A stretch of DNA of 54,664 nucleotides from Litchfieldella qijiaojingensis (GCF_014651875.1 NZ_BMXS01000028.1:1-54664); one strand, 5' to 3'. Shown: positions 28,791 to 38,386, counted from the first letter of the stretch. The notes: generated from the letters alone by a model not told the origin. A program made the numbers and translations.

Positions 28791-29745
28791 CGGCAAGCTC
28801 CGCGCTGATTGGCAGGCCGGCAGGCAAGCGACGAGCCGCCTCTCCCTCCAGCCTGGCCTCGGCGCGATACACCAGGCGGCTGGCATCGTCGCCCACCAGC
28901 GCGTAGAAGGGGGTGAAGGCAGGTTCGCTGCGGATGCTTTCCAGATGCGCATCGAATGGTGCTTCGATGCCTTCGACGTGAATGCGTACCCGATCGCCAG
29001 GGGCCAGGGTCGCGCGCTGTGAAATTGGGACGAAGATCCGCGCATAGGGTGTTTTGCCCACCAACAGACTGGCCAAGGTGGCACCAACCGGCGGTTGGTC
29101 GCCGGGATGGAAGGGCAGGGCATCGACCCGGCCGTTGCGTGGTGCTCGTACGATCAGCCTTTCACGATCGAGCCGCAACTCCTCCAGGCGTGCCTTGGCA
29201 GCCGCCACCTCGGCAGCCGCCTGAGCGATGCGTTCCGGGCGCTCACCGCGGATTAGCTCGCGTAGCCGGGCCTCCAGGGCCGCGACCTCGGCGCGGAGCT
29301 GGTCGCGGCTGGCACGGGCCTGCTCGAAGGTGGCCTGCGCGATGGCATTCTGGCGTCGCAGCTCACTGCTTCTCCGGTAGTCTCGTTCAGCCTGTTCCAA
29401 GGCGGTTTGGGCGCGCTCGAGATCGGCGCGGGCGGCATCGATGGTTTCTTCGCGGGGGCCGTGAGTCAGCTCGGCCAGTTGTGCCTCGGTCCGGGCAAGG
29501 TCTCCGCGTGCCGCCTCGAGACGGGCTTCCAGGCGGCGGCCATCGAGTTCGAGCAGCACGTCGCCCGCGCTCACGCGGTCGCCTTCGTCGACTGCCCAGC
29601 GCAATACCGGTTCGGAGACTTCGGCGGGCAGTGCGATGCGGTCCCATTCCAGCGTACCCGGCAAGACCGGGGGAGAATCGCTGCAACCGGCCAGTATCAG
29701 CAGTGCCAGCAGCCAAGCCGGCCAATGCCGATGTTCAAGGAGCAT
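28780..29745 (-). CDS. HlyD-family periplasmic adaptor lipoprotein
   Basis: A 321-residue membrane-fusion protein. The N-terminus is a lipoprotein signal (LILAGC, Cys21). A split biotinyl-lipoyl domain (PAEVSEPVLRWAVDEGDRV ... RLIVRAPRNGRVDALPFHPGD) flanks a long alpha-hairpin coiled coil (about residues 75-185), followed by a beta-barrel domain. It links the ABC permease to an outer-membrane channel, as YbhG does. It overlaps the TetR gene by 11 bp. Confidence 0.9.
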   Translation of the reverse strand: MLLEHRHWPAWLLALLILAGCSDSPPVLPGTLEWDRIALPAEVSEPVLRWAVDEGDRVSAGDVLLELDGRRLEARLEAARGDLARTEAQLAELTHGPREETIDAARADLERAQTALEQAERDYRRSSELRRQNAIAQATFEQARASRDQLRAEVAALEARLRELIRGERPERIAQAAAEVAAAKARLEELRLDRERLIVRAPRNGRVDALPFHPGDQPPVGATLASLLVGKTPYARIFVPISQRATLAPGDRVRIHVEGIEAPFDAHLESIRSEPAFTPFYALVGDDASRLVYRAEARLEGEAARRLPAGLPISAELADDR

Positions 29746-30418
29746 GATCGGCCTCCAGGCCGCGCGCCAGAAGGGCCAGGGTATGACGTTCGAGCGCGGT
29801 GCTATCGAGGTCCTCGCTGTCGAACACCTGTCGCCACAAGGGAGCGGCAGCCAGTGGGAACAGGGTCAGGCCGATCAGCGAAACCACCAGCAGGCGAGGA
29901 TCGAGATCGGTGTTGAGCCCGCCGGCCTGTTGGGCACGCGAGAAGGATTCGGCCAGACGCCTGGGGACTTGCTCCGCGATACGGTTCACCAGCAGTTCGC
30001 GCAGGGTACCGCCTTCGCTGAGCACCTCTCGCACCCATAGCCTGGGCAGCCAGGGGTGATGCGCGATGGTGGCGTGCATGCCACTGACGAAACCGCTCAC
30101 CAAGGCGCCAGCGTCATCGCCTTGGGCTTCCAGATGGCTGCGGATCTCGCCGACCACCGGCAGCAAACGCTCTTCGATCACCGCGTCGAGCAGGGCTGCC
30201 TTGCCGCCGAAATAGTAGCTGACCATGGCTGGCGTCACGCCAGCTGCCTCGGCAATACCGCGCAGGCTGGCCGCGGCGACGCCATGGTTTGCATAGTGCT
30301 CGAGGGCGGCATCGAGCAGATGTTCGCGCTGATCGCTGCCGTCACCGCTGGGACGACCCGGCCGCCGCGCTTTCGTTTGCTTGGCCTGACGACGAGCGCG
30401 AGGTTTGGGTGTCTTCAT
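29735..30418 (-). CDS. TetR/AcrR-family regulator of the ABC exporter operon
   Basis: A 227-residue regulator. A very basic N-terminal tail (residues 1-25) precedes the TetR helix-turn-helix (LLDAALEHYANHGVAAASLRGIAEAAGVTPAMVSYYFGGKAALL). The remainder is a helical ligand domain. As first gene of the operon, overlapping the adaptor gene, it is the likely local repressor, similar in arrangement to CecR with ybhGFSR in E. coli. The AT-rich region at about 30421-30450 just upstream may hold its operator. Confidence 0.88.
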   Translation of the reverse strand: MKTPKPRARRQAKQTKARRPGRPSGDGSDQREHLLDAALEHYANHGVAAASLRGIAEAAGVTPAMVSYYFGGKAALLDAVIEERLLPVVGEIRSHLEAQGDDAGALVSGFVSGMHATIAHHPWLPRLWVREVLSEGGTLRELLVNRIAEQVPRRLAESFSRAQQAGGLNTDLDPRLLVVSLIGLTLFPLAAAPLWRQVFDSEDLDSTALERHTLALLARGLEADHAP

Positions 30419-30547
30419 GTCTTAATATTTAAATCAACATTTAATTAATTTCAAGAAGGATAAAAACACCGGGTCCTGCCTCGTCTTGGCAGGCCTGTCG
30501 TTAGTTGGGAAGCGCGACGCCTTGGCGGAGCTGGCCGAGTGAGAACA

Positions 30548-32575
30548 CTAACTGCCGCGGATCAGCTCGCTGATAATCCGCCGTCCCGGATGCAGGTGGT
30601 CGGCCAGTTGGCGCTCCAGCGGCAGCGGTTCGTCGCAGATCCGTGATGCGATCAATTCGGCGCATAGCGGCGCGCTGGCCAGTCCTCTCGAGCCATGCGC
30701 GGCGCTGATCCACAACCCCCGGTGATGGGCGCCGGGAATGGCCGGAATGCGCTTGGCGTCCTTGCTCAGAGCGGCGTAATCGACTTGCCAGCGTGCGGTA
30801 TCGGGGACCGGCCCGGCATAGGGCGTCTTGTCCGGGCTAGCGGCACGCACGGCAGCGCGCCCCTCGAGCCTGGCAGGCTCGAGTTCGACTCCGGCCGCGC
30901 GCAATGCCTGCACGAAATGGGGCAGGGTGCGCTCCAACTCTTCGAGGTTGGCGGCATGGTCTGCTTCGCGGATATCGTTGGCGTTATCGTTTGGCGTGAA
31001 GGTGGCACCGAAACTGAGTACGCCGCCGAGCGCCGGTGGCACGTAGCCGCCGGCGCAGATGACGCGCCGGAGTTCGGGCACTCCTGGCGGCAAGGGCAGT
31101 GCCGAGACCTGGCCACGGACAGGCTGTAGCGGCAGCGTCGCCGTTTGAGCGAAGCGGTTGGCGAGTTCGGCGTTAGCGACCACCACCTGATCGGCCGACA
31201 ACCTTTCCCCGCCTTCGAGGCATAGCGACCAGCCCGTCCCACTAGGTTCCAGACCCATGACATTCGCTTGTCGAAAACGAATGCCAGGGGTGGTGGCGAG
31301 CCGTTCGCAGAGCGCGGCAGGACAGGCCCAGCCGGCCTGCGGATAGTCGAGCCCCCCATGGTCCAGCACGATGCCGGCGCGTTGGCTGGCGCCTGCGGCG
31401 TCCACACCCTCGACCACGCTCACGGGAAGGCGATGGGCATCGAGGAAGCGCGCCTGACGGCTGGCCTCCTTGTCACTGGTGGCCAGTTGCAGCACGCCGC
31501 AGTCCCGCCACAGGCGGCGCTCGGGGTCGAGCGTGGCCAACCAGCGCCGGCTGTGCAGCAAACCGGCGAGATACACGCGGCTGTGAAGATTGGTCTGCAC
31601 CGCCAGTTTGATGTAGAGCGCTCCCTGGCGATTGCCCGAGGCACCGGCGCCAGGCCCCTTGCGGTCGAGTAGTGTCACGTCGAGGCCACGACGTGACAGG
31701 GCGGCCGCTACGCTGGCGCCAGCCAAGCCGGCACCGATCACCGCTACGTACCGTGCCGGGTGGGCGGCAGGTGGCGTGAACCAGGGGGTGAGGCGACGTG
31801 CCTGGTCTTCGGGCGGTGTGGCGATTTCCCCGGCGAGCATCTCGCGTTTGCGCCCGTAGCCGGGCACCTTGCGCCAGGTGAAACCGGCGGCCTTCAGTGC
31901 ACGCTTGACCGGCCCAGCGCAAGTGAAGGTGGCGAAGGTGGCGCCGGGGCGACTGACCCTGGCCATGGCTTCGAACAGTGCCGGGTGCCACATGCCGGGA
32001 TTCTTGGCGGGCGCGAAGCCGTCCAGGAACCAGGCGTCCACGTGCCCGTCGAGCTGGGCCAGGCGCTCGGCGCTATCGCCAAAGTGCAGGTCCAGCGTCA
32101 CCCGTTCGTCGAGCCATAGGCGATGCACGCCGACCACCGGTTCGGGCCACTGCTCGACCAGGCGCTGTGTCTTGGTGGTCAGGTCCGGCCAGGCGGCAAG
32201 CGCACGCACCAGGTCTTCACGAGTCAGGGGATACTTCTCGGTGGACACCAGGTGCAGCCGTGCCGACGTGGGAGCGTGCCTCTCGAAGCAGGCCCAGGCG
32301 CAGAGCATGTTGAGGCCGGTGCCGAAGCCGGTCTCGCCGATCACGAAGGGGCGTGTCTCCCGCCAGGCGGCGAACCGTCGCGGTAGATCGTTGGCTTCGA
32401 TGAATACGTGTTCGGTTTCGGCACGGCCGTCGTGGCGCGAAAAGTAGACATCGTCGAAGGCTGTGGAATGGGGCGCTTCCAGGCCGTCGGCATCGTTCTG
32501 GCGCCAGTCGAGATGGGCGGGTTCGAGGGCGGTCAGTGGTGGCAGGGACGCGGAATGGTCGGGCGAGGCAGGCAA
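30548..32575 (-). CDS. mnmC: Bifunctional tRNA mnm5s2U34 biosynthesis protein MnmC
   Basis: A two-domain enzyme. The N-terminal SAM methyltransferase has GETGFGTGLN and WFLDGFAPAKNPGMW. The C-terminal FAD oxidoreductase has VAVIGAGLAGASVAAALSRRG. It converts cmnm5U34 to nm5U and then mnm5U in tRNA. I chose the TTG at 32575: GGAG lies 6 bp upstream, and the 675-residue product is close to E. coli MnmC (668). The frame extends to an ATG at 32665 and a GTG at 32683, which would add 30-36 residues not typical of the family. Confidence 0.92.
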   Translation of the reverse strand: MPASPDHSASLPPLTALEPAHLDWRQNDADGLEAPHSTAFDDVYFSRHDGRAETEHVFIEANDLPRRFAAWRETRPFVIGETGFGTGLNMLCAWACFERHAPTSARLHLVSTEKYPLTREDLVRALAAWPDLTTKTQRLVEQWPEPVVGVHRLWLDERVTLDLHFGDSAERLAQLDGHVDAWFLDGFAPAKNPGMWHPALFEAMARVSRPGATFATFTCAGPVKRALKAAGFTWRKVPGYGRKREMLAGEIATPPEDQARRLTPWFTPPAAHPARYVAVIGAGLAGASVAAALSRRGLDVTLLDRKGPGAGASGNRQGALYIKLAVQTNLHSRVYLAGLLHSRRWLATLDPERRLWRDCGVLQLATSDKEASRQARFLDAHRLPVSVVEGVDAAGASQRAGIVLDHGGLDYPQAGWACPAALCERLATTPGIRFRQANVMGLEPSGTGWSLCLEGGERLSADQVVVANAELANRFAQTATLPLQPVRGQVSALPLPPGVPELRRVICAGGYVPPALGGVLSFGATFTPNDNANDIREADHAANLEELERTLPHFVQALRAAGVELEPARLEGRAAVRAASPDKTPYAGPVPDTARWQVDYAALSKDAKRIPAIPGAHHRGLWISAAHGSRGLASAPLCAELIASRICDEPLPLERQLADHLHPGRRIISELIRGS

Positions 32576-32713
32576 AGGTGTCTCCAGGGGCGAGAACTGA
32601 TCAAAAAATGGCCGATAAGCACGGAGCGCCAGGCCATCACGCCTGGCGCAAGTCGTCCGCGCCATTTCAACAGAGTTTTCCACAGTCCCTGTGAAAAAAC
32701 CGCCTGTGGAAAA

Positions 32714-33013
32714 CTAAGGAAGAACCTTCTTGAACGGCTTCACCGTCACCTTCGCGTAGACCCCGGCAATCACGAAGGGGTCGGCATCAGCCCAGGCCTG
32801 GGCACTGTTCAGGTCGTCGAATTCGGCGATCACCAGGCTGCCGCTGAAGCCGGCTTCGCCCGGGTTCTCGGCATCGATGGCCGGGTGCGGACCGGCCAGC
32901 ACCAGCCGGCCTTCGTCGCGCAATTTCTCGAGTCGTGCCAAATGGTCGGGACGTGCCGCCAACCGTCTTTCCAGACTGTTCTTCACATCTTCGCTGATGA
33001 TCGCATAGAGCAT
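32714..33013 (-). CDS. yciI: YciI family protein
   Basis: A 99-residue protein with the YciI ferredoxin-like fold pattern: [23 protein letters not shown], then LVLAGPHP and the AFDSxxxA-like [18 protein letters not shown]. YciI-type proteins contain a conserved His-Asp pair but their role is uncertain. In many gammaproteobacteria the gene lies near yciO and the PHP phosphoesterase gene, as here. Confidence 0.92.
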   Translation of the reverse strand: MLYAIISEDVKNSLERRLAARPDHLARLEKLRDEGRLVLAGPHPAIDAENPGEAGFSGSLVIAEFDDLNSAQAWADADPFVIAGVYAKVTVKPFKKVLP

Positions 33014-33105
33014 CGCAGTGGTTCCTCGTTAAGGCCAGGATTGACCGGGTCGCGCTGGGCGCGCACCATGGTGAACCTATTTTGACAAAGACGCTTGCCG
33101 GCGTC

Positions 33106-34011
33106 ATGCCAATGATCTTGCACTCCGAACTGCCTGCCAGCCTGGCCGAATGCCAGGGAGTCGACCTTCACATGCATTCCACCGCCTCCGATGGTGCCTT
33201 GTCGCCTGTCGATCTGGTGGCACTTTGCCATCGGCGTGGTCTGACTCATATGGCGCTCACCGACCACGACACCGTGGCCGGTGTCGCAGCCGCCGCGTCG
33301 GCCGCCGAGGCGCTGGGGATTCGCTTGCTGCCGGCCACCGAGCTGTCGTCGCAGTGGCAAGGCCTCAATATCCATGTAGTGGGGTTGCTGCCTGGCGAGG
33401 CCCAGGGTGCCCTGTCCACAGGGCTCGAATCGCAGGCACAGGCTCGTGAGGCGCGTGCCGAGGAGATTGCGGCGCGTCTCGAGAAGGTGGGGTTGAGCAA
33501 TGCATTGGCCCGTGCCCGGGAACAGGCCGGCGAGCAGCGTCCATTGGGGCGGCCGGATTTCGCCCGAGCTCTGGTCGACGCCGGATTGGTGCCGGACATC
33601 GCCACGGCCTTCAAGAAACATCTGGGCAGTGGCAAGCCCGGCGACGTCAAGGCGCATTGGCCGTATCTTTCCGAGGTGGTGGAGTGGATCGTCGACTCGG
33701 GCGGAGTGGCCGTGCTGGCGCATCCGTTGCGTTATGGTTTGACCCGGCGCAAGCGTGGTCTGCTGCTCGATGCCTTCCGCGAAGCCGGCGGCGAGGCCGC
33801 CGAGTTGATCAGTGGATTCCAGAACGCCGATGCGACTCGGGACCTGGCTCGTCAGCTCGATGAACGAGGCCTCTACGGCTCGCTGGGCAGTGACTTCCAT
33901 TTTCCGGGCGGCCCTGTGGCGCCAGGCGCCATGAGCCCGGTACCGCGCACCGCGGTGGCGCCGGTGTGGACGCATCCGCGTCTGTCCACATTCGCGGCCA
34001 GACTGAACTAG
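33106..34011 (+). CDS. PHP-domain 3',5'-nucleoside phosphatase/RNase AM-like (YciV/TrpH)
   Basis: About 301 residues from the ATG at 33106. The PHP metal motifs are clear: DLHMHSTASDGALSP at the N-terminus, LTDHDTVAG, LPATELSSQWQGLNIHVVGL, and C-terminal LGSDFHFPGG. E. coli YciV (RNase AM) removes nucleotides and short RNAs 5'-to-3' and matures rRNA ends. The start is uncertain: ATG at 33106 or 33112, neither with a clear ribosome site; a TTG at 33082 also opens the frame. It is divergent from yciI and precedes yciO. Confidence 0.9.
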   Translation: MPMILHSELPASLAECQGVDLHMHSTASDGALSPVDLVALCHRRGLTHMALTDHDTVAGVAAAASAAEALGIRLLPATELSSQWQGLNIHVVGLLPGEAQGALSTGLESQAQAREARAEEIAARLEKVGLSNALARAREQAGEQRPLGRPDFARALVDAGLVPDIATAFKKHLGSGKPGDVKAHWPYLSEVVEWIVDSGGVAVLAHPLRYGLTRRKRGLLLDAFREAGGEAAELISGFQNADATRDLARQLDERGLYGSLGSDFHFPGGPVAPGAMSPVPRTAVAPVWTHPRLSTFAARLN

Positions 34012-34078
34012 GCTGGTACGAAATAACAACGAACATGGCCGCCATTCCCGATTTAGAGTCGCCAAGGAGAGACCGACG

Positions 34079-34702
34079 ATGACGCAGTTCTTCCAGATGC
34101 ACCCCGAGAATCCCCAGAAGCGTCTGATCGACCAAGCCACGGCCATTATCCGACAGGGCGGTGTGATCGCCTATCCCACCGATTCCGGTTATGCCCTTGG
34201 CTGCCATTTGGGAGAGAAAAAAGCGATCGAGAAAATCAAGTGGTTGCGCTCATTGGATGACCGCCACAACTTCACCCTGGTGTGTTCGGACCTATCCGAG
34301 ATCGGTACCTACGCCAAGGTCGACAACGCCGTCTTCCGTCTGCTCAAGACTCACACGCCGGGGCCCTATACCTTCATCCTCAATGCCACCACCGAGGTGC
34401 CGCGCCTGTTGCTGCACCCCAAGCGTCGTTCCATCGGCGTACGGGTGCCGGATCATCCCATTACCCTTGCCTTGCTCAGGGAGCTTGGCGAGCCGCTGAT
34501 GAGTGTGACCTTGATTCCTGATGGCGAGGAGCTGCCGATGACCGACCCCCAGGAAATTCGCAACCGCTGCGGCGCCCACCTGGACCTGATCATCGACGGC
34601 GGTGCCTGTCACCTCGAACCCACCAGCGTCATCGACCTGCGAGAGTTGCCACCGGTGGTCATCCGCGAAGGCCGGGGAGATATCAGCCCCTTCCAGATGT
34701 AG
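34079..34702 (+). CDS. yciO: L-threonylcarbamoyladenylate synthase family protein YciO
   Basis: A 207-residue YrdC/Sua5-domain protein. The family pattern is AIIRQGGVIAYPTDSGYALGC, KIKWLRSLDDRHNFTLVC and TPGPYTFILNAT. YciO is a paralogue of TsaC, whose activity makes threonylcarbamoyl-AMP for tRNA t6A; YciO's own role is less clear. The gene follows the PHP gene after 67 bp and is closed by a strong terminator. Confidence 0.93.
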   Translation: MTQFFQMHPENPQKRLIDQATAIIRQGGVIAYPTDSGYALGCHLGEKKAIEKIKWLRSLDDRHNFTLVCSDLSEIGTYAKVDNAVFRLLKTHTPGPYTFILNATTEVPRLLLHPKRRSIGVRVPDHPITLALLRELGEPLMSVTLIPDGEELPMTDPQEIRNRCGAHLDLIIDGGACHLEPTSVIDLRELPPVVIREGRGDISPFQM

Positions 34703-34733
34703 CCCCCAAACCACTTGCTGTCATGCATCGCTC

Positions 34734-34763
34734 GCGCCCGGCTTTTGGCCGGGCGCATTTTTT
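34734..34763 (+). terminator. Rho-independent terminator after yciO
   Basis: GCGCCCGGC (34734-34742) pairs perfectly with GCCGGGCGC (34748-34756) around a TTTTG loop, followed by A and a run of six T. Confidence 0.92.
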
Positions 34764-34891
34764 CATGGCGCTTGTCAGCCGGATGTTCGTCAAGAGGAAG
34801 CGTCGAGTCGTAATTAATTTGAATGATCAATAAAAATAAACTACGGTCATTTGGCAGTCTTTTCCCCTTGATGATTCAAAGGAGATCCTTG

Positions 34892-35689
34892 ATGGCGACG
34901 CGTCATAGCAACAACAAACTTCCTGCTGTCTTCCTGGCTGGTCTGGCGATGGCCTCGACAGCCGCTACCGCTGGGGCAGCAGAGCCGGCCACGAATCCCG
35001 ACGAGCCGACACTTTGCGCGCAAGCCGCCTATACCATGGGACTGCGCTATCAGCAGCAGTCCGCCGAAGTGGCGGCCCTTCAGCGTCAAGGCTTCACTCT
35101 GGCCTCCCTACGACTCGAGCAGCAGATCGCCCAACACGGTGAGGATGCCGACCTGGCAATCATCACCGACCTGGACGAGACCGTGCTGGACAACAGTGCC
35201 TTGTTGGCTCGGGATATGGCCAACTGCCACGACTACACGACCTGGGATACTTGGAAACACTGGGAAAGGGAAGGTGAGCCGCGCTTGATCCCGGGCGCCA
35301 AGGAATTCCTCGATTTCGCCGACGAGAACGACGTGGCGATCTACTATGTCTCTGATCGTTACGACGAGAACAAGAACGCCACCATGGAAACCCTGCAGAC
35401 GCTGGGATTGCCACAGGTATCCGAATCGAACGTGCTGTTGCTGGGACCGCCCAAGCAGGAGCGGCGCGACTCCGTGGCAGAGAACCACACCGTGGTCATG
35501 CAGCTAGGCGACACGCTGCACGATTTCTCCCACGATTTCGCCGGCGTTCCGCTCGATACGCAACGTCAGCGGGTCACGGAGAACACCGAACGCTTCGGCA
35601 GTGACTGGATCGTTTTCCCCAATGCCACTTATGGCAAATGGAGCGATGCCACCCTAGAGGAGTGGGATGCGCCCCTGCGGACCGAGTGA
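34892..35689 (+). CDS. Secreted HAD acid phosphatase (class B / e(P4)-like)
   Basis: A 265-residue protein. The ATG at 34892, with GGAG 8 bp upstream, begins a signal peptide that ends around GAAEPA (about residue 32). The HAD motif is IITDLDETVLDNS, with the aspartate nucleophile in DLDET, followed by YVSDR and LGDTLHDF. This places it with periplasmic HAD acid phosphatases of the lipoprotein e(P4) group, which dephosphorylate nucleotides and other phosphomonoesters. No lipobox cysteine is seen, so it should be soluble in the periplasm. It stands alone between a terminator and a convergent operon. Confidence 0.88.
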   Translation: MATRHSNNKLPAVFLAGLAMASTAATAGAAEPATNPDEPTLCAQAAYTMGLRYQQQSAEVAALQRQGFTLASLRLEQQIAQHGEDADLAIITDLDETVLDNSALLARDMANCHDYTTWDTWKHWEREGEPRLIPGAKEFLDFADENDVAIYYVSDRYDENKNATMETLQTLGLPQVSESNVLLLGPPKQERRDSVAENHTVVMQLGDTLHDFSHDFAGVPLDTQRQRVTENTERFGSDWIVFPNATYGKWSDATLEEWDAPLRTE

Positions 35690-35832
35690 CCTTCCTGATT
35701 CACTACGCTTTGTCTGAAAACCGGCTGCGCTCGCCGACTTTCGGGCAAAACTTAGAACTTTAGCCAGCAAGGCGAGGTATCATGCCAATAACGCGCCCTC
35801 ACGTCTTGTCGACGGGGGGCGCGCTGTCGTAG

Positions 35833-36729
35833 TTAGCCCTGGGGTCCCGTGGCATTGGGATCTTCGCTTTCCTCATCGAGCCAGGTGCCGCACTGCAGGC
35901 AGTACTTCGCGCGCTTTTCGTGGCGATCGTGACCGCAGCCAGGACAGGCCTCGTCGGAGTAGCGTTCCTCACGGATCGAACGGATCACTTGTGCGGAAAA
36001 TACCCCGGTGGGCACGGCGATGATCGAATAGCCGATGAGCATCAGTATCACGGTGATGGCCTTACCCAGCGGTGTGATGGGGACGACGTCACCGTAGCCT
36101 ACCGTGGTCAGGCTAACGATGGCCCAGTAAATGGATTGCGGGATGCTGGTGAAGCCGGCTTCCGGTGACTCGATCAGATACATCACCGAAGCGAAGATGG
36201 TCACCAGCATGAAGATGCTGAAGAAGAACAGGAAGATCTGACGCACGCTGCGCCTGAGAGCTTCGAGCAACAACCGCCCTTCGCCGACGAACTGCATCAA
36301 GCGCAGCACGCGGAAGATGCGCAACACCCTCAACAGGCGCACCACCACTAGTGAATGCGCACCGGGCACGATCAGCATCAGCCAGGTGGGCAAAATGGCG
36401 ATCACATCGATGATGCCGTAAAAGCTTCTAAGGTACTGGAATGGCCGTTCCAGACAGTACAGACGCACGGCTAGTTCCAGCGTGAAGAGCAGGGTGAAAC
36501 CCCATTCCAACCAATAGAACCAGGTCCCGTATTGCGTTCGGAAAGCGGCTACGCTGTCGAGCATCACGACGCCGACACTGGCCAGGATCGCAATGATCAA
36601 TGCAACGTCGAAGCCCTTGCCCAGTGGCGTGTCGGACTCGAAGATGATCTGGAAAACGCGGGTCCGCAAGCCTTCTGCCGCGGGTTTCAGGGTCTGTTGC
36701 ACGCTGTTCTCCTGTGCTCGATGAGTCAT
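35833..36729 (-). CDS. Voltage-gated-type potassium channel with C-terminal zinc ribbon
   Basis: A 298-residue six-helix ion channel. The arginine-rich S4 segment (VVRLLRVLRIFRVLRL, about residues 128-143) and selectivity filter TTVGYGD (about 213-219) identify a Kv-type K+ channel. After the last helix comes a cytosolic tail with CPGCGH and YCLQCG, a probable zinc ribbon. Its ATG overlaps the stop of the CYTH gene upstream. K+ flux is a likely part of osmotic balance in a halophile. The zinc-ribbon tail is less common and might act as a sensor or assembly element. Confidence 0.9.
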   Translation of the reverse strand: MTHRAQENSVQQTLKPAAEGLRTRVFQIIFESDTPLGKGFDVALIIAILASVGVVMLDSVAAFRTQYGTWFYWLEWGFTLLFTLELAVRLYCLERPFQYLRSFYGIIDVIAILPTWLMLIVPGAHSLVVVRLLRVLRIFRVLRLMQFVGEGRLLLEALRRSVRQIFLFFFSIFMLVTIFASVMYLIESPEAGFTSIPQSIYWAIVSLTTVGYGDVVPITPLGKAITVILMLIGYSIIAVPTGVFSAQVIRSIREERYSDEACPGCGHDRHEKRAKYCLQCGTWLDEESEDPNATGPQG

Positions 36730-37601
36730 TCAGCGTCCCGAGATGCGGCTCGGGTGAGGGCAAGGAATTCCTGACCGAAAGCGAGGGTCAGCCAATCCGC
36801 GCGTGCCAAACGATTGGCGAGACTCCTGGCCAGTTGGCGTACTTGCGAGTTGGCTTGGGCATCGCTCAGGGTGGCCAGGTGCATCAGGGCATGGTGCGCT
36901 TCGCTCTTGAAGTGGCTATCGCCGCTATCGGTGTAGGCGTCGAGAGCAGCGATGACGTACTCGACATATTCTGCGGCGGAACTTGGCCGCTCCAGTGGCC
37001 AGTGCCCCGTCAACAATGCCGTGCCACGTGCCGCCTTGCTGGCATTGGCGGGTCGCAAGGGCACCCACTCGGCAAGCTGCTCGGCCAACTGCCACAAAGC
37101 CTCGCTTTCCCCCTCCTTGAGTTCCAGCTCTAACTCGTTGATCGGCGCATGTCGCTCTCCGGCGCGGATCTCGCCCCGGTCGAGAGCCAGTTCGATGCGG
37201 CTGCCGTCCACAACGAGCACGCAGGTCTGGCGCTGGAAATCGGTGACGAAACGTGGTGCCAGGCGAACCAACGTTCCGGAGGGTAGATCCCGCATGGGCG
37301 GCAATTCGGCCAGCCCCTTGAGGTCGAGCTCGTCACCATCGATAGGCCATTCCCACTCGCCGCGTATCGACAGCCCACCGCGTCCCTGGCCACTGGTCTT
37401 CAGGGTCTGCAGCCGGGCACTCGGTGTGCGCCGTATGCGCAAGGCTACCCGGGCTTGCTCAAGGGTTGCTTCCGGGGTGTCGTAGTAAGTGTTGCGCAGC
37501 ACGGTGACGGTAGGTATGTGTTTCGCCAGCAACGGGTGGTCGGCCAACCGTGGGGTGCTGGCATCGGCCAGGGCAAGCTTGAGTTCGATTTCCTGGCTCA
37601 T
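36726..37601 (-). CDS. CYTH-domain inorganic triphosphatase (YgiF-like, no CHAD domain)
   Basis: A 291-residue protein starting with the CYTH signature ExExK (EIELK, residues 4-8). Alternating charged strands follow, such as RNTYYDTP, ALRIRR and INELELELKEG, that line the triphosphate tunnel. YgiF-type CYTH enzymes hydrolyse inorganic triphosphate. E. coli YgiF has a CHAD domain after CYTH; here the last roughly 90 residues are helical and CHAD is missing or shortened. It is followed, with a 4-bp overlap, by the K+ channel gene. Confidence 0.85.
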   Translation of the reverse strand: MSQEIELKLALADASTPRLADHPLLAKHIPTVTVLRNTYYDTPEATLEQARVALRIRRTPSARLQTLKTSGQGRGGLSIRGEWEWPIDGDELDLKGLAELPPMRDLPSGTLVRLAPRFVTDFQRQTCVLVVDGSRIELALDRGEIRAGERHAPINELELELKEGESEALWQLAEQLAEWVPLRPANASKAARGTALLTGHWPLERPSSAAEYVEYVIAALDAYTDSGDSHFKSEAHHALMHLATLSDAQANSQVRQLARSLANRLARADWLTLAFGQEFLALTRAASRDAE

Positions 37602-37703
37602 GGGTGATGACCCTCTTTATGACGATTCGGTGAATTTTTCATGACGACAGTGCACTCAGTCACTATACTAAGCGCCGCCATTCCTCAAGCACATAAGCGT
37701 CTT

Positions 37704-38384
37704 ATGGTAACTACCAACCCATTTTCGGCGATGTTCGGTCGCTCGCCATTCCAGCCATTGCTTGCCCACATCGTCAAGGCCAATGAATGTGCCGATGAAT
37801 TGCTGCCATTCTACGAGGCGGCACTGGTCGGTGACTGGGAGGCCGCGGCCCGTCATCGTGAAACCATCACGCGTCTCGAACACGAGGCCGACGAACTCAA
37901 GACCGAGTTGCGCCTCAATCTGCCCAATACCCTGTTCCTGCCCGTGTCGCGCTCCGATCTGCTCGACCTGATCAGTGTGCAGGACAAGATCGCCAATAAG
38001 GCCCGCGATATCACCGGCATCATGCTGGGCCGGCGCATGCAGATGCCAGAGGCTTTGGCGCAACCGATGCGCAACTATCTGCACACGGCCGTGGCCTCGG
38101 TCGCCCAGGCAAGGAAAGCGCTGGAAGAGCTCAAGGACCTGCTCGAATCCGGCTTCGGCCGTAATGTCTCCGATGTCATGCAGAACCTGATTCGTGAGCT
38201 GCATGTACTGGAACATCAGGCCGACGACCAGCAGGTGGCGATTCGCCGCCTGCTATTCGAGCTGGAGAGTGAGTTGCCGCCAGTGGACGTGATCTTCCTC
38301 TACAAGATCATCGACTGGGTCGGCGAACTGTCCGACCGCGCCGAGCGTGTCGGCAGCCGCCTGCAGATCCTGACCGCCCGATGA
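37704..38384 (+). CDS. DUF47/PhoU-like Pit accessory protein
   Basis: A 226-residue helical protein of the DUF47 (TIGR00153) family, distantly related to PhoU. Family features are NPFSAMFGRSPFQPL at the start and HEADELKTELRLNLPNTLFLPVSR (about 63-86). These proteins accompany low-affinity Pit phosphate transporters and probably modulate them. The ATG at 37704 gives the family length; the frame is open 63 bp further upstream. pit follows after 72 bp, so the pair forms an operon. Confidence 0.92.
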   Translation: MVTTNPFSAMFGRSPFQPLLAHIVKANECADELLPFYEAALVGDWEAAARHRETITRLEHEADELKTELRLNLPNTLFLPVSRSDLLDLISVQDKIANKARDITGIMLGRRMQMPEALAQPMRNYLHTAVASVAQARKALEELKDLLESGFGRNVSDVMQNLIRELHVLEHQADDQQVAIRRLLFELESELPPVDVIFLYKIIDWVGELSDRAERVGSRLQILTAR

Positions 38385-38386
38385 AC

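Noticed and set aside
33082-33087. TTGACA as a -35 element for the PHP gene
   Set aside because: No acceptable -10 at 16-18 bp before a plausible start, and it overlaps the frame's alternative TTG start.
34830-34880. Possible Pho box before the acid phosphatase
   Set aside because: Only loose GTCAT/CAGTC similarity; the 11-bp direct-repeat pattern of a Pho box is not convincing.
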